From Burkholderiales bacterium (GTDB lineage Bacteria; Pseudomonadota; Gammaproteobacteria; Burkholderiales; WYBJ01), in the NCBI GenBank assembly GCA_022841915.1, contig JALHQN010000003.1, positions 124,001 to 188,000 on the forward strand: a stretch of 64,000 bases of DNA. The letters run 5' to 3'. Position numbers and translations under genes: made by a program. This document shows positions 12,534 through 22,358 of the stretch, one piece after another. Position 1 is the stretch's first letter. Each line of letters starts with the position of its first letter. The notes under the pieces were generated by a model. The model made no database searches. It was not told the DNA's origin and was given only the letters and a program-made list of their open reading frames with translations.

Positions 12534-13775
12534 TTGCCTGCCTTGCCTCTCGCCCTGACGGCGTTACGCCATCGCGATTACCGATGGCTATGGTCGGGCA
12601 CCTTCTTCTCCACCGCTTCCCAATGGATCCAGCAGGCAACGCTCGGGTGGGTCGTCTACGATCTCACCGGGTCGGCGGCGCTGCTCGGTGCTGTCCTGGG
12701 TGTGCGCGCGATACCAATGCTGCTGCTCGCGCCGGTGTCCGGCTTGGTCGCAGAGCGGTTCGACCGGCGACGTGCGCTGGCGCTCAGTCAGATCGCCCCG
12801 GCAGCGGCCTCGTTTCTGCTTGCTGCCCTGCTTGCCCTGGATGCCGTCCAAATCTGGCACTTGTTCGCGTTCTCTCTCATCGGCAGTTCGGGCATGGTGT
12901 TCGAGCGCACCCTGCGCAGCACCTTGGTCTTCGATGTGGTGCCTCGGGCCGAGGCAGCCAATGCCATCGCGCTGAACACGATCGCGTTCAGCGTGACCCG
13001 AACTCTTGGGCCTGCGCTCGCTGGCGTGCTGATCGCATTGCTCGGGCCAGCCTGGAACTTTGCCATCCAGGGCGTGGCATATGCGGGCGTGGCGGCCAGT
13101 GTCCTGATGATTCAGGTCAGGGTGCGCGCTCATCCTCGCAAGCCCGGCACGGCGTGGCAGTCGATGTTCGCAGGCTTCCGGTTTGCCGCGACCAATCCGA
13201 TCACGAGAGTCATCATGATCGTTGGTCTGGTTCCGCCCCTATTGCTGATACCCTCGTTCAGCGCCTTGATGCCCGTCTTCGCCGCGGACGTGTTCGCTAC
13301 CGGACCGACCGGGCTGGGCTTGCTCCTCTCCGCGGTGGGCGCGGGCGGTATCGTCGGTGGCGTGCTTGCCGCCACCCTCAGCCGCTACGAATGCGTGGGA
13401 CGGCTGCAAGCGTTATCCCTTCTGCTGTTCGCCGCCTGCATCATCGGATTCGGATTGAGCACCCACATGGCTGTGGCGGTGGTGTTTCTGTTCGGCGCCG
13501 GGATGGCCGAGATGGTGCTGGCGTCGAGCAATCACACCAGCCTGCAAATGTCCGCGCCGGAAGCCATCCGCGGGCAGGTGACCAGTCTGCTGCCCATGTT
13601 CCCGGCGTTCATTTCGGTCGGATCATTCGGGGCGGGCATAGGCGCGGAGATGGTTGGTGTGCGAACGGTGGTCGTCGTGTTCGCAGTGCTGGCCACGCTG
13701 GTGATGGCCTTGGCATGGTCGCGCTCGAGATCCTACCGGGAGTTGCGCATGTCGAGTCTCGTTGCCGGCAGCTAG
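12534..13775 (+). CDS. MFS exporter, DHA3/EntS-like
   Basis: 413 residues, 12 predicted membrane segments. The LRHRDYRWLWSGTFFSTASQ start and WVVYDLTGSAALLGAV are typical of EntS/DHA3 exporters. RFDRRRALALSQ is the motif-A-like loop. The start is set at TTG 12534: an in-frame TAA at 12516-12518 excludes anything further upstream, and no good ribosome-binding site is seen. Substrate unknown. It converges on another MFS gene across a hairpin. Confidence 0.85.
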   Translation: MPALPLALTALRHRDYRWLWSGTFFSTASQWIQQATLGWVVYDLTGSAALLGAVLGVRAIPMLLLAPVSGLVAERFDRRRALALSQIAPAAASFLLAALLALDAVQIWHLFAFSLIGSSGMVFERTLRSTLVFDVVPRAEAANAIALNTIAFSVTRTLGPALAGVLIALLGPAWNFAIQGVAYAGVAASVLMIQVRVRAHPRKPGTAWQSMFAGFRFAATNPITRVIMIVGLVPPLLLIPSFSALMPVFAADVFATGPTGLGLLLSAVGAGGIVGGVLAATLSRYECVGRLQALSLLLFAACIIGFGLSTHMAVAVVFLFGAGMAEMVLASSNHTSLQMSAPEAIRGQVTSLLPMFPAFISVGSFGAGIGAEMVGVRTVVVVFAVLATLVMALAWSRSRSYRELRMSSLVAGS

Positions 13776-13809
13776 TGTCCTGAGTCGGAGATTCGTCGAC
13801 TCGGGACAC
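13775..13809. terminator. Inverted repeat between convergent MFS genes
   Basis: GTGTCCTGAGTCG (13775-13787) pairs with CGACTCGGGACAC (13797-13809) with one wobble and a 9-nt loop. It sits between the convergent stops. There is no T-run on either side, so it may slow polymerase or block 3' degradation rather than act as a classic terminator. Confidence 0.45.
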
Positions 13810-13816
13810 CCGAGCT

Positions 13817-15031
13817 TCAAACGGTGGCAGGTCGTGTCGCTGCGCGTGTCAGTTGACGGTCGTCGATCGGCCAGTTGACCGCCGCAGCGAAAAGGCCTGC
13901 CATGATCGCCACGATCCACATGATGTTGTACGACCCGGTCTGATCGAACAGAAAACCGCCAAGAGCCACGCCGAAGAAGCTTCCCACCTGGTGCGAGAGG
14001 AACGAGATCCCGCCCAGCGTGGACAGGTAGCGCACGCCGAAGATGTGGGCGATCAGTCCGCTCGTGAGCGGCACCGTGCCCAGCCAGAGGAAGCCGATGA
14101 TCGCGGCGAACAGATAGACGCTGCCCGCGGTGATCGGCACGGCGATGAATGCGGCAATGTTCAATGCCCGCATGAAGTACAGCAGGCTCAACAGTCTTTT
14201 CTTGCTGTACCGCCCACCCAGCCAGCCCCAAGCGTAGCTGCCTAAGATGTTGAACAAGCCGATCAGCGCAAGCGCTGTCATTCCCACTTCCGGCGTCATC
14301 CCGCGATCGATGAGGAACGCCGGGAAGTGGACGGAGATGAACATGAGTTGGAAGCCGCATACCCAGTATCCCGCGCATAACAGCAGGAAGCCGCGATGGC
14401 CAAGCGCCTCGCGCAGCGCCTCGGGGATCGATTGCTGCATTCCGGTACCGGCCGACGGTCTAGGCTCGTAGAGGATCAAGGACAGCGGCACGATCAATGC
14501 CACGGTGGCGGCCAGCACCAGCAGCGATTGTTGCCATCCCAGGGCGCTGATCAGCATCTGCCCATAGGGAAGCATGACGAACTGACCGAACGAGCCCGCC
14601 GCGCCCGCCACGCCGAGCGCCACGCTGCGCTTCTCCGGGGGGAAGGCTCGAGCCACCGCGCCGAAGACGATAGAAAAACTCACGCACGACACACCCGTCC
14701 CGATCAACAGGCCGGCGGAGAAAGTGAGTTCGAGTCCGGTCGATGTATCTGCCATCAAGACGAGCCCCAGCACATAGAGCAGCGTCCCGCCGAGCATCAC
14801 CCGACCGGCGCCGAACCGGTCGGCGAGCATGCCCGAGAAGGGCTGTGCCAGGCCGTAGATCAGGTTCTGTGCGGCGAGAGCGAATGCGAACGTCTGACGC
14901 GCCCAGCCCAGATCGGTCGTCATCGGCGTCAGGTACAACCCGAACGTGTGTCTTGCGCCGAGCGCCAGCGTCATGGCCATGCCGCCCGCGAGCAGAATCA
15001 AGATGGGCGTTCGCCAGTTGCGTTGGGTCAT
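13817..15031 (-). CDS. MFS transporter, oxalate/formate or monocarboxylate type
   Basis: 404 residues, about 12 membrane spans. The N-terminal pattern ALGARHTFGLYLTPMTTDLG and the motif AQPFSGMLADRFGAGRVML are typical of the OFA/MCT-like carboxylate MFS group. Probably transports a small organic acid, but the substrate cannot be read from sequence. It stands alone on the minus strand, convergent with the MFS gene at 12534. Confidence 0.85.
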   Translation of the reverse strand: MTQRNWRTPILILLAGGMAMTLALGARHTFGLYLTPMTTDLGWARQTFAFALAAQNLIYGLAQPFSGMLADRFGAGRVMLGGTLLYVLGLVLMADTSTGLELTFSAGLLIGTGVSCVSFSIVFGAVARAFPPEKRSVALGVAGAAGSFGQFVMLPYGQMLISALGWQQSLLVLAATVALIVPLSLILYEPRPSAGTGMQQSIPEALREALGHRGFLLLCAGYWVCGFQLMFISVHFPAFLIDRGMTPEVGMTALALIGLFNILGSYAWGWLGGRYSKKRLLSLLYFMRALNIAAFIAVPITAGSVYLFAAIIGFLWLGTVPLTSGLIAHIFGVRYLSTLGGISFLSHQVGSFFGVALGGFLFDQTGSYNIMWIVAIMAGLFAAAVNWPIDDRQLTRAATRPATV

Positions 15032-15201
15032 GCGGCGATTCTACCCGATTGCCATGTGCTACCTCGTTCCCGGGATGCTGCAGCGGTCCGCGGTGGGCGC
15101 CGATTGGCGGGCTCGCTGTCCGGGTCCGCCGCTTGCGTCGGCCGTCGTGAGCCCCGGACGAGGGGTGAGCGAAACGAATCGAATCGAACGGGAGCATGGA
15201 C

Positions 15202-15408
15202 ATGAACTGGGATCGCGTGGAAGGCAATTGGAAGCAGTTGAAGGGCAAAGTCAAAACGCAATGGGGAAAGTTGACCGACGACCATCTCGATGTGATCGCC
15301 GGACGACGCGACCAACTGGCGGGAAAGATCCAGGAGGTCTACGGCATAGAGAAGGACGAAGCCGAACGCCAACTGAGCGAGTGGGAAAGCCGTCAGAAGG
15401 ATTCGTAG
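15202..15408 (+). CDS. CsbD family stress protein
   Basis: A 68-residue hydrophilic helical protein with the family signature MNWDRVEGNWKQLKGKVK and YGIEKDEAERQLSEW. The ATG at 15202 is preferred because CGGGAG lies 7 nt upstream; the ATG at 15196 is too close. CsbD-like proteins accumulate in general stress responses, but their biochemical role is unknown. It stands alone upstream of a membrane permease gene. Confidence 0.92.
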   Translation: MNWDRVEGNWKQLKGKVKTQWGKLTDDHLDVIAGRRDQLAGKIQEVYGIEKDEAERQLSEWESRQKDS

Positions 15409-15672
15409 ACGCAAGACGACGCTAAACCACGAGCGGCGCCCCTCGCTGGGGACGAGACGAACGATCGGATCGGGGTTGCCGGCCGAATCGTTGCGAGCAT
15501 TTGCCGCACGCACGCGCAGGATCCCTGATCAGCGACTGGGGGCGATGACGATGAGGCAGGGGCGTCGGGCGCACACCGAAGGCGGCGGAACTCCTCTCGG
15601 GGCAGACCGCCCCTCGACGTTGTCCGAGCCTCCGCTCGCTCCGACGCCGTGGCCGTCGTTGGATTCGCCGCG

Positions 15673-17502
15673 ATGAGGCTTCGAGGTCCGCGCGGCGCGC
15701 GCTGGGCAGCGGTATTCTTTCCGCTCGCCGCGCTCGTGCTGGCAATCGCCGCGTTGCGCTATGCCGCGGCGCTCTTGATCCCCATCGGGGTCGCCGTGCT
15801 GCTGGCGTTTCTGCTCACGCCGCTCGTGCGACGAATGGAGTCTCTGGGGGCGCCCCGCGTGCTCGCGGTGGGGTCTGCGGTGTTTGCCGTGATCCTCGCG
15901 TTGGGCGGCCTGGGCTGGATGGTCGTCCATCAGACCAACCAGTTGCTGGACGCCTTTCCTCGTTACGAAGTCAACCTGCGCACGAAGCTGGCACTCCTTC
16001 GCTCGGACGACGGAACCATGTTCAGCAAGTTGCGTGGAGTTGCGCGCAAGGTCGACGAAGAGATCAGCGGCGAGTCGAAGGAGAAGCCCGCGGGCGGTGA
16101 GGCGATGAAGGTCACCGTGGTCGAGCCCGAAAGAGAACTCAATGTCGACGATCTGCCGGCGCTCGCCGGTTCCGCCGCGCCGGTCGTCGGAGGAACCGTG
16201 CTGTCGTTCGCGCTGCTCGCGTTCATGCTCATGCGTCGCGAGGATCTGCGTGAACGAGTGTTCAGGCTGGTCGGGCGAACCCGCCTGCCGAGCACCACGC
16301 GAGCCCTGGACGATGCGTGGGAGCGGATCACCCGAACCCTGCTCATCCAGTTCAGCATCAATGCCTCCTTCGGTGCTGTCTACGGTTTGGGGCTCTACCT
16401 GATCGGCATTCCGTTCGCGCCGTTGTGGGGCTTGCTCGCGATCGCGCTGCGTTACGTGCCTTTCGTCGGTTCGACGCTGGCGCTCGCGTTGCCGTTCGCG
16501 GTGAGCCTGCTCATGATGCAAGGATGGACCGAGCCGCTGCTCGTCGTTGCCTGGTTCGCCCTGCTCGTGATTGCCCTGATCGGCGTGGAGGCCCTTTTCC
16601 TCAGCCCCGGCATCGGAGTTTCGCCGACGGCGACACTGGTCATGCTGGCTTTCTGGACGTGGCTCTGGGGACCGATTGCTTTGCTGCTCGCCACGCCGCT
16701 TACCGCCTGCGTCATGGTGATCGCTCGCTTTCTGCCGCAGCTCAAATTCATCGAGGTGGCGCTGGGCGACCGGCCGGTGCTCAACGATCGGGAGCGGTTG
16801 TATCAGCGCCTGCTGACCGGCGATCTTGAAGAATCGGCGCACCTGTTCGAGGAGCATGCTCGCGCGCACGGCTATGTGAGCGCGTGCGACGACCTGTTGA
16901 TGCCCACTGTCGCCGACGCCGCCAGGGATGCGTCCGGGGGGCGCATCACTTCTCAGGAGTACGACGCAGTGCTGGTGCATGCTCGTGGCGTCCTGGAAGC
17001 GTCGACGGCGCATTCCCAGTGTCTCGCGCAGTCGGGCTCGGCGTCGGACGATCATGCGCCTCGACTGCGTGTGCTGTGCATTGCGCGCGATGCCGCCGAG
17101 GGGCTCGGCCACGCAATGTTGCAAGGAGCCATCGAGCCGGGGAAGTTCGATGTCGAGATCGTATCGAGCGATCTCCTGGTGTCCGAGACCGTCGAGCTGA
17201 TTGGTCGCTACGGTTCGCAGGTGGTCTGCATAGGTAGCCTCCAGCCTGGATCGATGCTCGCGGCAAAACTGCTTTGCAGGCGTTTGCGCCGACGGTTTCC
17301 GGGCATGAGCCTGTTCGTGACTCGCTGGGGCGCGAGCGACCGGGATCTGCGCGAGCGCGAAGCCCTCAGGGTTGCCGGAGCCTCCGCTCTATACACCTCG
17401 ATCGATCAAACACGACTGGGGCTGATCGCACTCCATTCGTCTCGCGTGCCTGTTGCGATACCGAGCGCGATGGGCGCGTCTGCATCCGCGGCCCCCGGTT
17501 AG
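15673..17502 (+). CDS. AI-2E family permease fused to a C-terminal B12-binding-like domain
   Basis: 609 residues from ATG 15673 (a GTG at 15649 would add 8). The N-terminal 370 residues form an AI-2E/PerM transporter with about 8 membrane spans, an internal soluble region, and PFVGSTLALALPFAVSLL and SPGIGVSPTATLVML as in the family. Residues about 385-600 are an unusual soluble extension. It contains a helical cap-like stretch (LLMPTVADAARDASGGRITSQ) and a Rossmann-like stretch (RVLCIARDAAEGLGHAMLQG) that resemble cobalamin-binding modules. The DxHxxG cobalt-ligand motif is replaced by RDAAEGLG, so B12 binding is doubtful. Function unknown. Confidence 0.85.
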   Translation: MRLRGPRGARWAAVFFPLAALVLAIAALRYAAALLIPIGVAVLLAFLLTPLVRRMESLGAPRVLAVGSAVFAVILALGGLGWMVVHQTNQLLDAFPRYEVNLRTKLALLRSDDGTMFSKLRGVARKVDEEISGESKEKPAGGEAMKVTVVEPERELNVDDLPALAGSAAPVVGGTVLSFALLAFMLMRREDLRERVFRLVGRTRLPSTTRALDDAWERITRTLLIQFSINASFGAVYGLGLYLIGIPFAPLWGLLAIALRYVPFVGSTLALALPFAVSLLMMQGWTEPLLVVAWFALLVIALIGVEALFLSPGIGVSPTATLVMLAFWTWLWGPIALLLATPLTACVMVIARFLPQLKFIEVALGDRPVLNDRERLYQRLLTGDLEESAHLFEEHARAHGYVSACDDLLMPTVADAARDASGGRITSQEYDAVLVHARGVLEASTAHSQCLAQSGSASDDHAPRLRVLCIARDAAEGLGHAMLQGAIEPGKFDVEIVSSDLLVSETVELIGRYGSQVVCIGSLQPGSMLAAKLLCRRLRRRFPGMSLFVTRWGASDRDLREREALRVAGASALYTSIDQTRLGLIALHSSRVPVAIPSAMGASASAAPG

Positions 17503-17509
17503 CTTCGCA

Positions 17510-18250
17510 TTAGCCGAGGCCCGAAGCCACGAGGTGCGCTCCCAGCAAGAGCAAGCCCAGGAAAAGCGCGCGGCGGAACAGTCGATCGGACAAGCGCCCC
17601 CGGGCGCGCTGGCCGAGCAGCATCCCGATGCTGGCGGGTACGACCGACAGGACCGAAACCAGCAACAGCCCCTGATCGTAGCTGTCGTGGCCGGCAATGG
17701 CCGTGCCCAGTGCCGCCGTGCCGACAGTGAACAATATGCCGAGCATCTGGACCAGGTCGTTGCGGGGTAGATTGAGCTGCTGCAGATAGGCGATGGCGGG
17801 CATCGAGAGATTCCCCGTGGCGCCCGCCAGCACGCCGGTCGTGAGGCCCACAACCGGAGAGGCCACGCGTTCGCGGCGCACACGAGGCATCAGTGGTCGC
17901 TCGAACAAGCCGCTCAAGCTGTAAGCGACGATGGCTGTCCCGAGTACGGCCGTCATGGCTTTGGGGTTGGTCCGGAACAACAGCGCGTAGCCGACCCAGA
18001 CGCCGAGGACTGTCGTGAGCAGCAAGGTATGAAATCGGGCGACGAGTCTGCGCAGGCCGTCGCCGGCAAGCGCCTGCCAGATGTTGGTGACCAAGGTCGG
18101 CACGACGATGATCTGAACTGCGGCGGGCAACCCCATCCCCAGCGACAGCAGCGCGATGGAGATGGTGGGCATGCCCAGGCCGATGACGCCCTTCACGAAA
18201 CCCGCGAAAAGGAAAGTGGCAGCGGCGAGCAGAAGGGTGTCGGCGTCCAG
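17510..18250 (-). CDS. TauE/SafE-family sulfite exporter-like permease (probable CTG start)
   Basis: Membrane protein of the TauE/SafE family with the hallmark FAGFVKGVIGLGMPTISI. The second half carries a repeat of the motif, GLTTGVLAGATGNLSMPAIAY. The only ATG/GTG/TTG candidate is GTG at 18196, which would delete most of the first helix and has no ribosome-binding site. The open frame continues upstream to a TAG at 18254-18256. CTG at 18250, with AAGG 7 nt before it, restores a full first helix (DADTLLLAAATFLFAGF), so I propose it. Substrate is probably an organosulfur or sulfite anion, by family only. The 3' end lies 7 bp from the convergent AI-2E gene. Confidence 0.8.
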   Translation of the reverse strand: MDADTLLLAAATFLFAGFVKGVIGLGMPTISIALLSLGMGLPAAVQIIVVPTLVTNIWQALAGDGLRRLVARFHTLLLTTVLGVWVGYALLFRTNPKAMTAVLGTAIVAYSLSGLFERPLMPRVRRERVASPVVGLTTGVLAGATGNLSMPAIAYLQQLNLPRNDLVQMLGILFTVGTAALGTAIAGHDSYDQGLLLVSVLSVVPASIGMLLGQRARGRLSDRLFRRALFLGLLLLGAHLVASGLG

Positions 18251-18372
18251 TGGCTAACCTTGCGAGGTGCGTCGGGTGAGTATGCCACCGCAGGCACGGG
18301 CTGGCCGGGGAGGCAAGTGCAAGCCCCCCTCATCGAACTCTAGCGGACCTGTGAAGGTCCCCAGGACGCGGT

Positions 18373-19833
18373 TCATCGCGCGCCCGCAGCCGCGAGCTGA
18401 GCATCCAATTCACGCACGGGATCGAACAGAGACTGTCCGCTCGGGTTGTGCTGGCGGTGGGTGTAAGTGCCATCCGCATTGAGCTTGTAGGCGCCCTGGT
18501 AGCGCCCGGGCTCGGCCAGCAATGCATCGATCGCTTGCTTGAGCAGATCCAGGTCTTCTGTCGTGGTGTACAGGCCGAGGCTCGCGCGAACCATCCCTTG
18601 GCGCCGTTCCAGGGCGGCGAGTCCCGCGGGGGTTTCCAGATCGATCTCGCCATCCAGCTCCCACAGTTCGGGCTTGAGCATCTCGCGCACATAGGGGTGC
18701 GCGCAGAAGCAGGCGTTGCGCACTGCGATGCCCCAGTAGTCGTTCAGCGCGGCGGCAACGAGTGCGTGGTCCCAACCCTGCAGATTGAAGGCGATGGTTC
18801 CGGTGCGCGGCGAGCGCTCGAGGTCGGTGTTGCCGTAGACGCGCACACCCGGTCGTTTCGTCATCCACTGCAACAGCGGTCGCAGCAATTCGTCCTCGTG
18901 ACGGCAGAGGGCATCCATGCCCACACGCATGAGCGTCTCGAGCGCCGCCCCCAGCAAGACCGCGCCGACGATGTTCGGCGTACCGGCTTCCTCGCGGTCG
19001 GGAAAGCGCTGGGCAACGAGGTAATCGGCGAGCGACACGTCGTCGACGATACCTCCGCCCACCTCATCGGGTTCCGCCTGGGCGAGAAGATCTTTGCGGC
19101 CCACGAGCACGCCGGGGGAGCCAGGCGCGTAGACCTTGTGGCCTGAAAAAACCAAAAAGTCGATGCCTGCCGACATGTCGATCGGTGCATGCATCACCAT
19201 CTGCGAGCCGTCGACGACGAGCCACGCGCCATGGGCGTGAACGAGGTCCGCGATTTCCCGCAAGGGATTGATGATGCCGGTGACGTTGCTGGCTCCCGCC
19301 ACGGCCACGTAACGCACATCGCCGCGGTGCCGGTCGAGCATCCTCGAAAGCGCTTGCGTGTCGATGCAGCCGAACGAGGGCGCGTCCCCGATCAGGGGGA
19401 TGTGCTCGAAGGCGTCGGCATGCTTGCGATGAGGCAGGTCGTTCGAGTGGTGCTCCATCTCCGACACGAGCACTGTCTTGCGTTCCGGACGCACCGCCCT
19501 CAGGGTGCGGGCGAGGCGGTTGATGCTGCCCGTCGATCCGCTGCCGATGAAAGCGCAGGCGTATTGCGCGGGGTCTGCGTTCACGAAAGCGAGTGTGCGC
19601 TCGTGTGCCCATGCATAGGCATGGGTCGCGATGCGCGCGCCGAAATGCAGTTCGCTATGCGTGTTGGCGTAGTGCCGAAGAAAGGCTTCGGCGGTCTTCC
19701 AGGCCGGTTGCAGCATGAGGCTGGAGGCCGCCGAGTCGAGGTAGCGGCGGCGGGCGCGGCGACCGTCGGCAAGCAGGTATTCGGTATCGACGCCAATGAA
19801 AGCGGACTGCAGTGATTCGATGGAAATGGGCAT
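18373..19833 (-). CDS. PLP-dependent class V aminotransferase / cysteine desulfurase-like enzyme
   Basis: 486 residues. The PLP-binding Lys is in VFSGHKVYAPGSPGVLVG (about 230), preceded by VVDGSQMVMH with the cofactor-pairing Asp. EMEHHSNDLP near 130 is the family His region, and NACFCAHPYV near 395 holds candidate catalytic cysteines. Enzymes of this group include cysteine desulfurases, isopenicillin epimerases and relatives. No iron-sulfur scaffold gene is adjacent, so I leave the reaction open. Confidence 0.85.
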   Translation of the reverse strand: MPISIESLQSAFIGVDTEYLLADGRRARRRYLDSAASSLMLQPAWKTAEAFLRHYANTHSELHFGARIATHAYAWAHERTLAFVNADPAQYACAFIGSGSTGSINRLARTLRAVRPERKTVLVSEMEHHSNDLPHRKHADAFEHIPLIGDAPSFGCIDTQALSRMLDRHRGDVRYVAVAGASNVTGIINPLREIADLVHAHGAWLVVDGSQMVMHAPIDMSAGIDFLVFSGHKVYAPGSPGVLVGRKDLLAQAEPDEVGGGIVDDVSLADYLVAQRFPDREEAGTPNIVGAVLLGAALETLMRVGMDALCRHEDELLRPLLQWMTKRPGVRVYGNTDLERSPRTGTIAFNLQGWDHALVAAALNDYWGIAVRNACFCAHPYVREMLKPELWELDGEIDLETPAGLAALERRQGMVRASLGLYTTTEDLDLLKQAIDALLAEPGRYQGAYKLNADGTYTHRQHNPSGQSLFDPVRELDAQLAAAGAR

Positions 19834-19932
19834 GCTGCGGGTTCGATGAGGTGGGCCGGGGGCCGCGGATCGTTCGATGCGATTCGATCCGCGCTGTGCC
19901 GGGCGATTGTGCCAGAAAACGTTGCCGGCTTT

Positions 19933-21117
19933 TCAGTGCCGGGAGAGCGCGAGCGCGTCTCGCGCAATGATCGATTCCTCATCGGTCGGAATGACCCAGA
20001 CTTGCACGCGGCTTGCGGGCAGGCTGATGCAGCGCTCGTTCGTTTCGTTGGCGTGCTCATCGAACTCGATGCCTAGCCAGCCGAGTTCACGGCAAATCCG
20101 ACCGCGCACCACGGCCGCACGCTCGCCGATGCCGGCGGTAAAGACCAGGCCATCGATGCCGCCGAGGCAGGCGGCCAACGCCCCGGTTTCCCGGACGACC
20201 GAATACACGTAGGAGTCCACCGCTTCACGGGCGTGGGGATGCGGGCTTGCCAGAAGCTCCGCCATGTTTGCGCTGAGCCCCGACACACCCAACAGCCCCG
20301 AACGGCGGTAGAGCATCTCGCTGACCGCCTCCGCGCTCATGCCGCGTTCCTGCATGAGGTAGAGAACCACGCCCGGGTCCAGGCTGCCGCTGCGCGTCCC
20401 CATCATCAGGCCATCGAGTACGGTAAAGCCCATGGTCGTGGCCACGCTGCGCCCCCCTCGCATCGCGCACAGGCTCGAGCCGCTGCCCAGATGGGCGACG
20501 ATGACGCGTGCTTCGGCGCAGGTGGCATGCGAGCGCCGTAGTTCCTCGGCGATGTAGGTGTAGGAGAGGCCGTGAAATCCGTACCGACGCACGCCGGTCT
20601 CGCTGATCGAGCGCGGCAAGGCGAAGCGCTGAGCGACATCGGGCAGCGTGCGATGAAATGCGGTATCGAAACAAGCGACCTGGCACAGATCGGGGTGCTG
20701 CGCCTGTATCGCTCGGATGGCGTCGATTTCATAGGGCTGATGCAGGCGAGCGATGGGCACGAGCGACTGCAACTCGTCGAGCACCTGGGGGTCGATGCGT
20801 ACCGATCCGGCGTATTTCGCTCCGCCATGCACGACCCGGTGGCCGGCCGCCAGGATGCGCGTGCCCTGCGTCTCCCGAGCCAGCCAGTTCAACAGGTGAT
20901 CGAGGGCACGATCGTGGTCGGCGACCGCCGGCAGGAACCGAGGGGTGCCGGCGAGGGGTTCGCCGTGAGCATCGCTCGCTTCGAGCGAGGCGCGTCCACC
21001 GATGTTCGCGATTTGTCCGCGCAGCAGGCGCGCGCCAGGACGATCCGCACTCGCCTCGTACAACGCGAACTTGATGCTGGAGGAGCCTGCGTTGATCACG
21101 AGCACGGTATCAGGCAT
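19933..21117 (-). CDS. ackA: Acetate/propionate kinase
   Basis: Interconverts acetate plus ATP and acetyl phosphate plus ADP. 394 residues, family about 400. Signatures: VLVINAGSSSIKFALYE at the N-terminus, the substrate loop ACFDTAFHRTLP, RRYGFHGLSYTYI, VIVAHLGSGSSLCA, and DGLMMGTRSGSLDPG with the catalytic Asp/Arg region. No pta lies next to it in the window, but a universal stress protein gene is divergent. Acetyl-phosphate production for energy or signalling is likely. Confidence 0.95.
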   Translation of the reverse strand: MPDTVLVINAGSSSIKFALYEASADRPGARLLRGQIANIGGRASLEASDAHGEPLAGTPRFLPAVADHDRALDHLLNWLARETQGTRILAAGHRVVHGGAKYAGSVRIDPQVLDELQSLVPIARLHQPYEIDAIRAIQAQHPDLCQVACFDTAFHRTLPDVAQRFALPRSISETGVRRYGFHGLSYTYIAEELRRSHATCAEARVIVAHLGSGSSLCAMRGGRSVATTMGFTVLDGLMMGTRSGSLDPGVVLYLMQERGMSAEAVSEMLYRRSGLLGVSGLSANMAELLASPHPHAREAVDSYVYSVVRETGALAACLGGIDGLVFTAGIGERAAVVRGRICRELGWLGIEFDEHANETNERCISLPASRVQVWVIPTDEESIIARDALALSRH

Positions 21118-21213
21118 GGCACGATGCTTTCACGATGGGCGGCTTGCAGGGTAGCATCCGCACTGGGTGGCACAACATAAGCACAATCCGCGGGTGCACA
21201 GAAAAGGGACGCC

Positions 21214-21635
21214 GTGTATACGATGCTGGTGGCTATCGATGGTTCCGAGCATTCCGAGAACGCCGTGCGCCACGCCATCGATATGGCGCGCCGGATCGAA
21301 GATGCCCGCATATTGCTGCTCAACGTCCAGCCGCCGGCCATGAGCGGGGAGGTCAGCAATCTCCTTACGGCCGAGGAAGTGATGGAGCAGCATACGGCCG
21401 CGGGGGAACTCGTGCTGGCAGCGGCCAGGTCGCTGCTCGACGCCTCGGGCGTCGCCTACGACGCCGAGATCGCCATCGGGCGGCCGGCCGATAGCATCGT
21501 CGACTCCGCCGAGCGTCACGCCTGCGATGTCATCGTGTTGGGGGCGAGCAGCCACGGGCGGGTGCGCCGACTGGTGCTGGGTTCGGTGGCAGCGAAGGTT
21601 GCGCACATTGCTGAAGTGCCTGTCACTGTCGTCAA

Positions 21636-21639
<4 letters not shown>
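21214..21639 (+). CDS. Universal stress protein (UspA family)
   Basis: 141 residues with a single Usp domain: [18 protein letters not shown] at the start, and near the end [20 protein letters not shown]. The Gly/Ser-rich loop there resembles the ATP-binding form (G-2x-G-9x-G-S). GTG start at 21214 chosen because AAGGGA is 4 nt upstream; an ATG at 21223 has poor spacing. Its stop overlaps the ABC ATPase start, indicating one operon. Confidence 0.93.

Positions 21640-22351
<712 letters not shown>

Positions 22352-22358
<7 letters not shown>

Noticed and set aside
18345-18360. Perfect hairpin GGACCT-GTGA-AGGTCC as a terminator
   Set aside because: Only 6 bp and no T-run on either strand; might be chance in GC-rich DNA.
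19924-19943. CCGGC/GCCGG hairpin at the ackA 3' end as a terminator
   Set aside because: Five-bp stem with an 8-nt loop that includes the stop codon; the T-run is short and offset.
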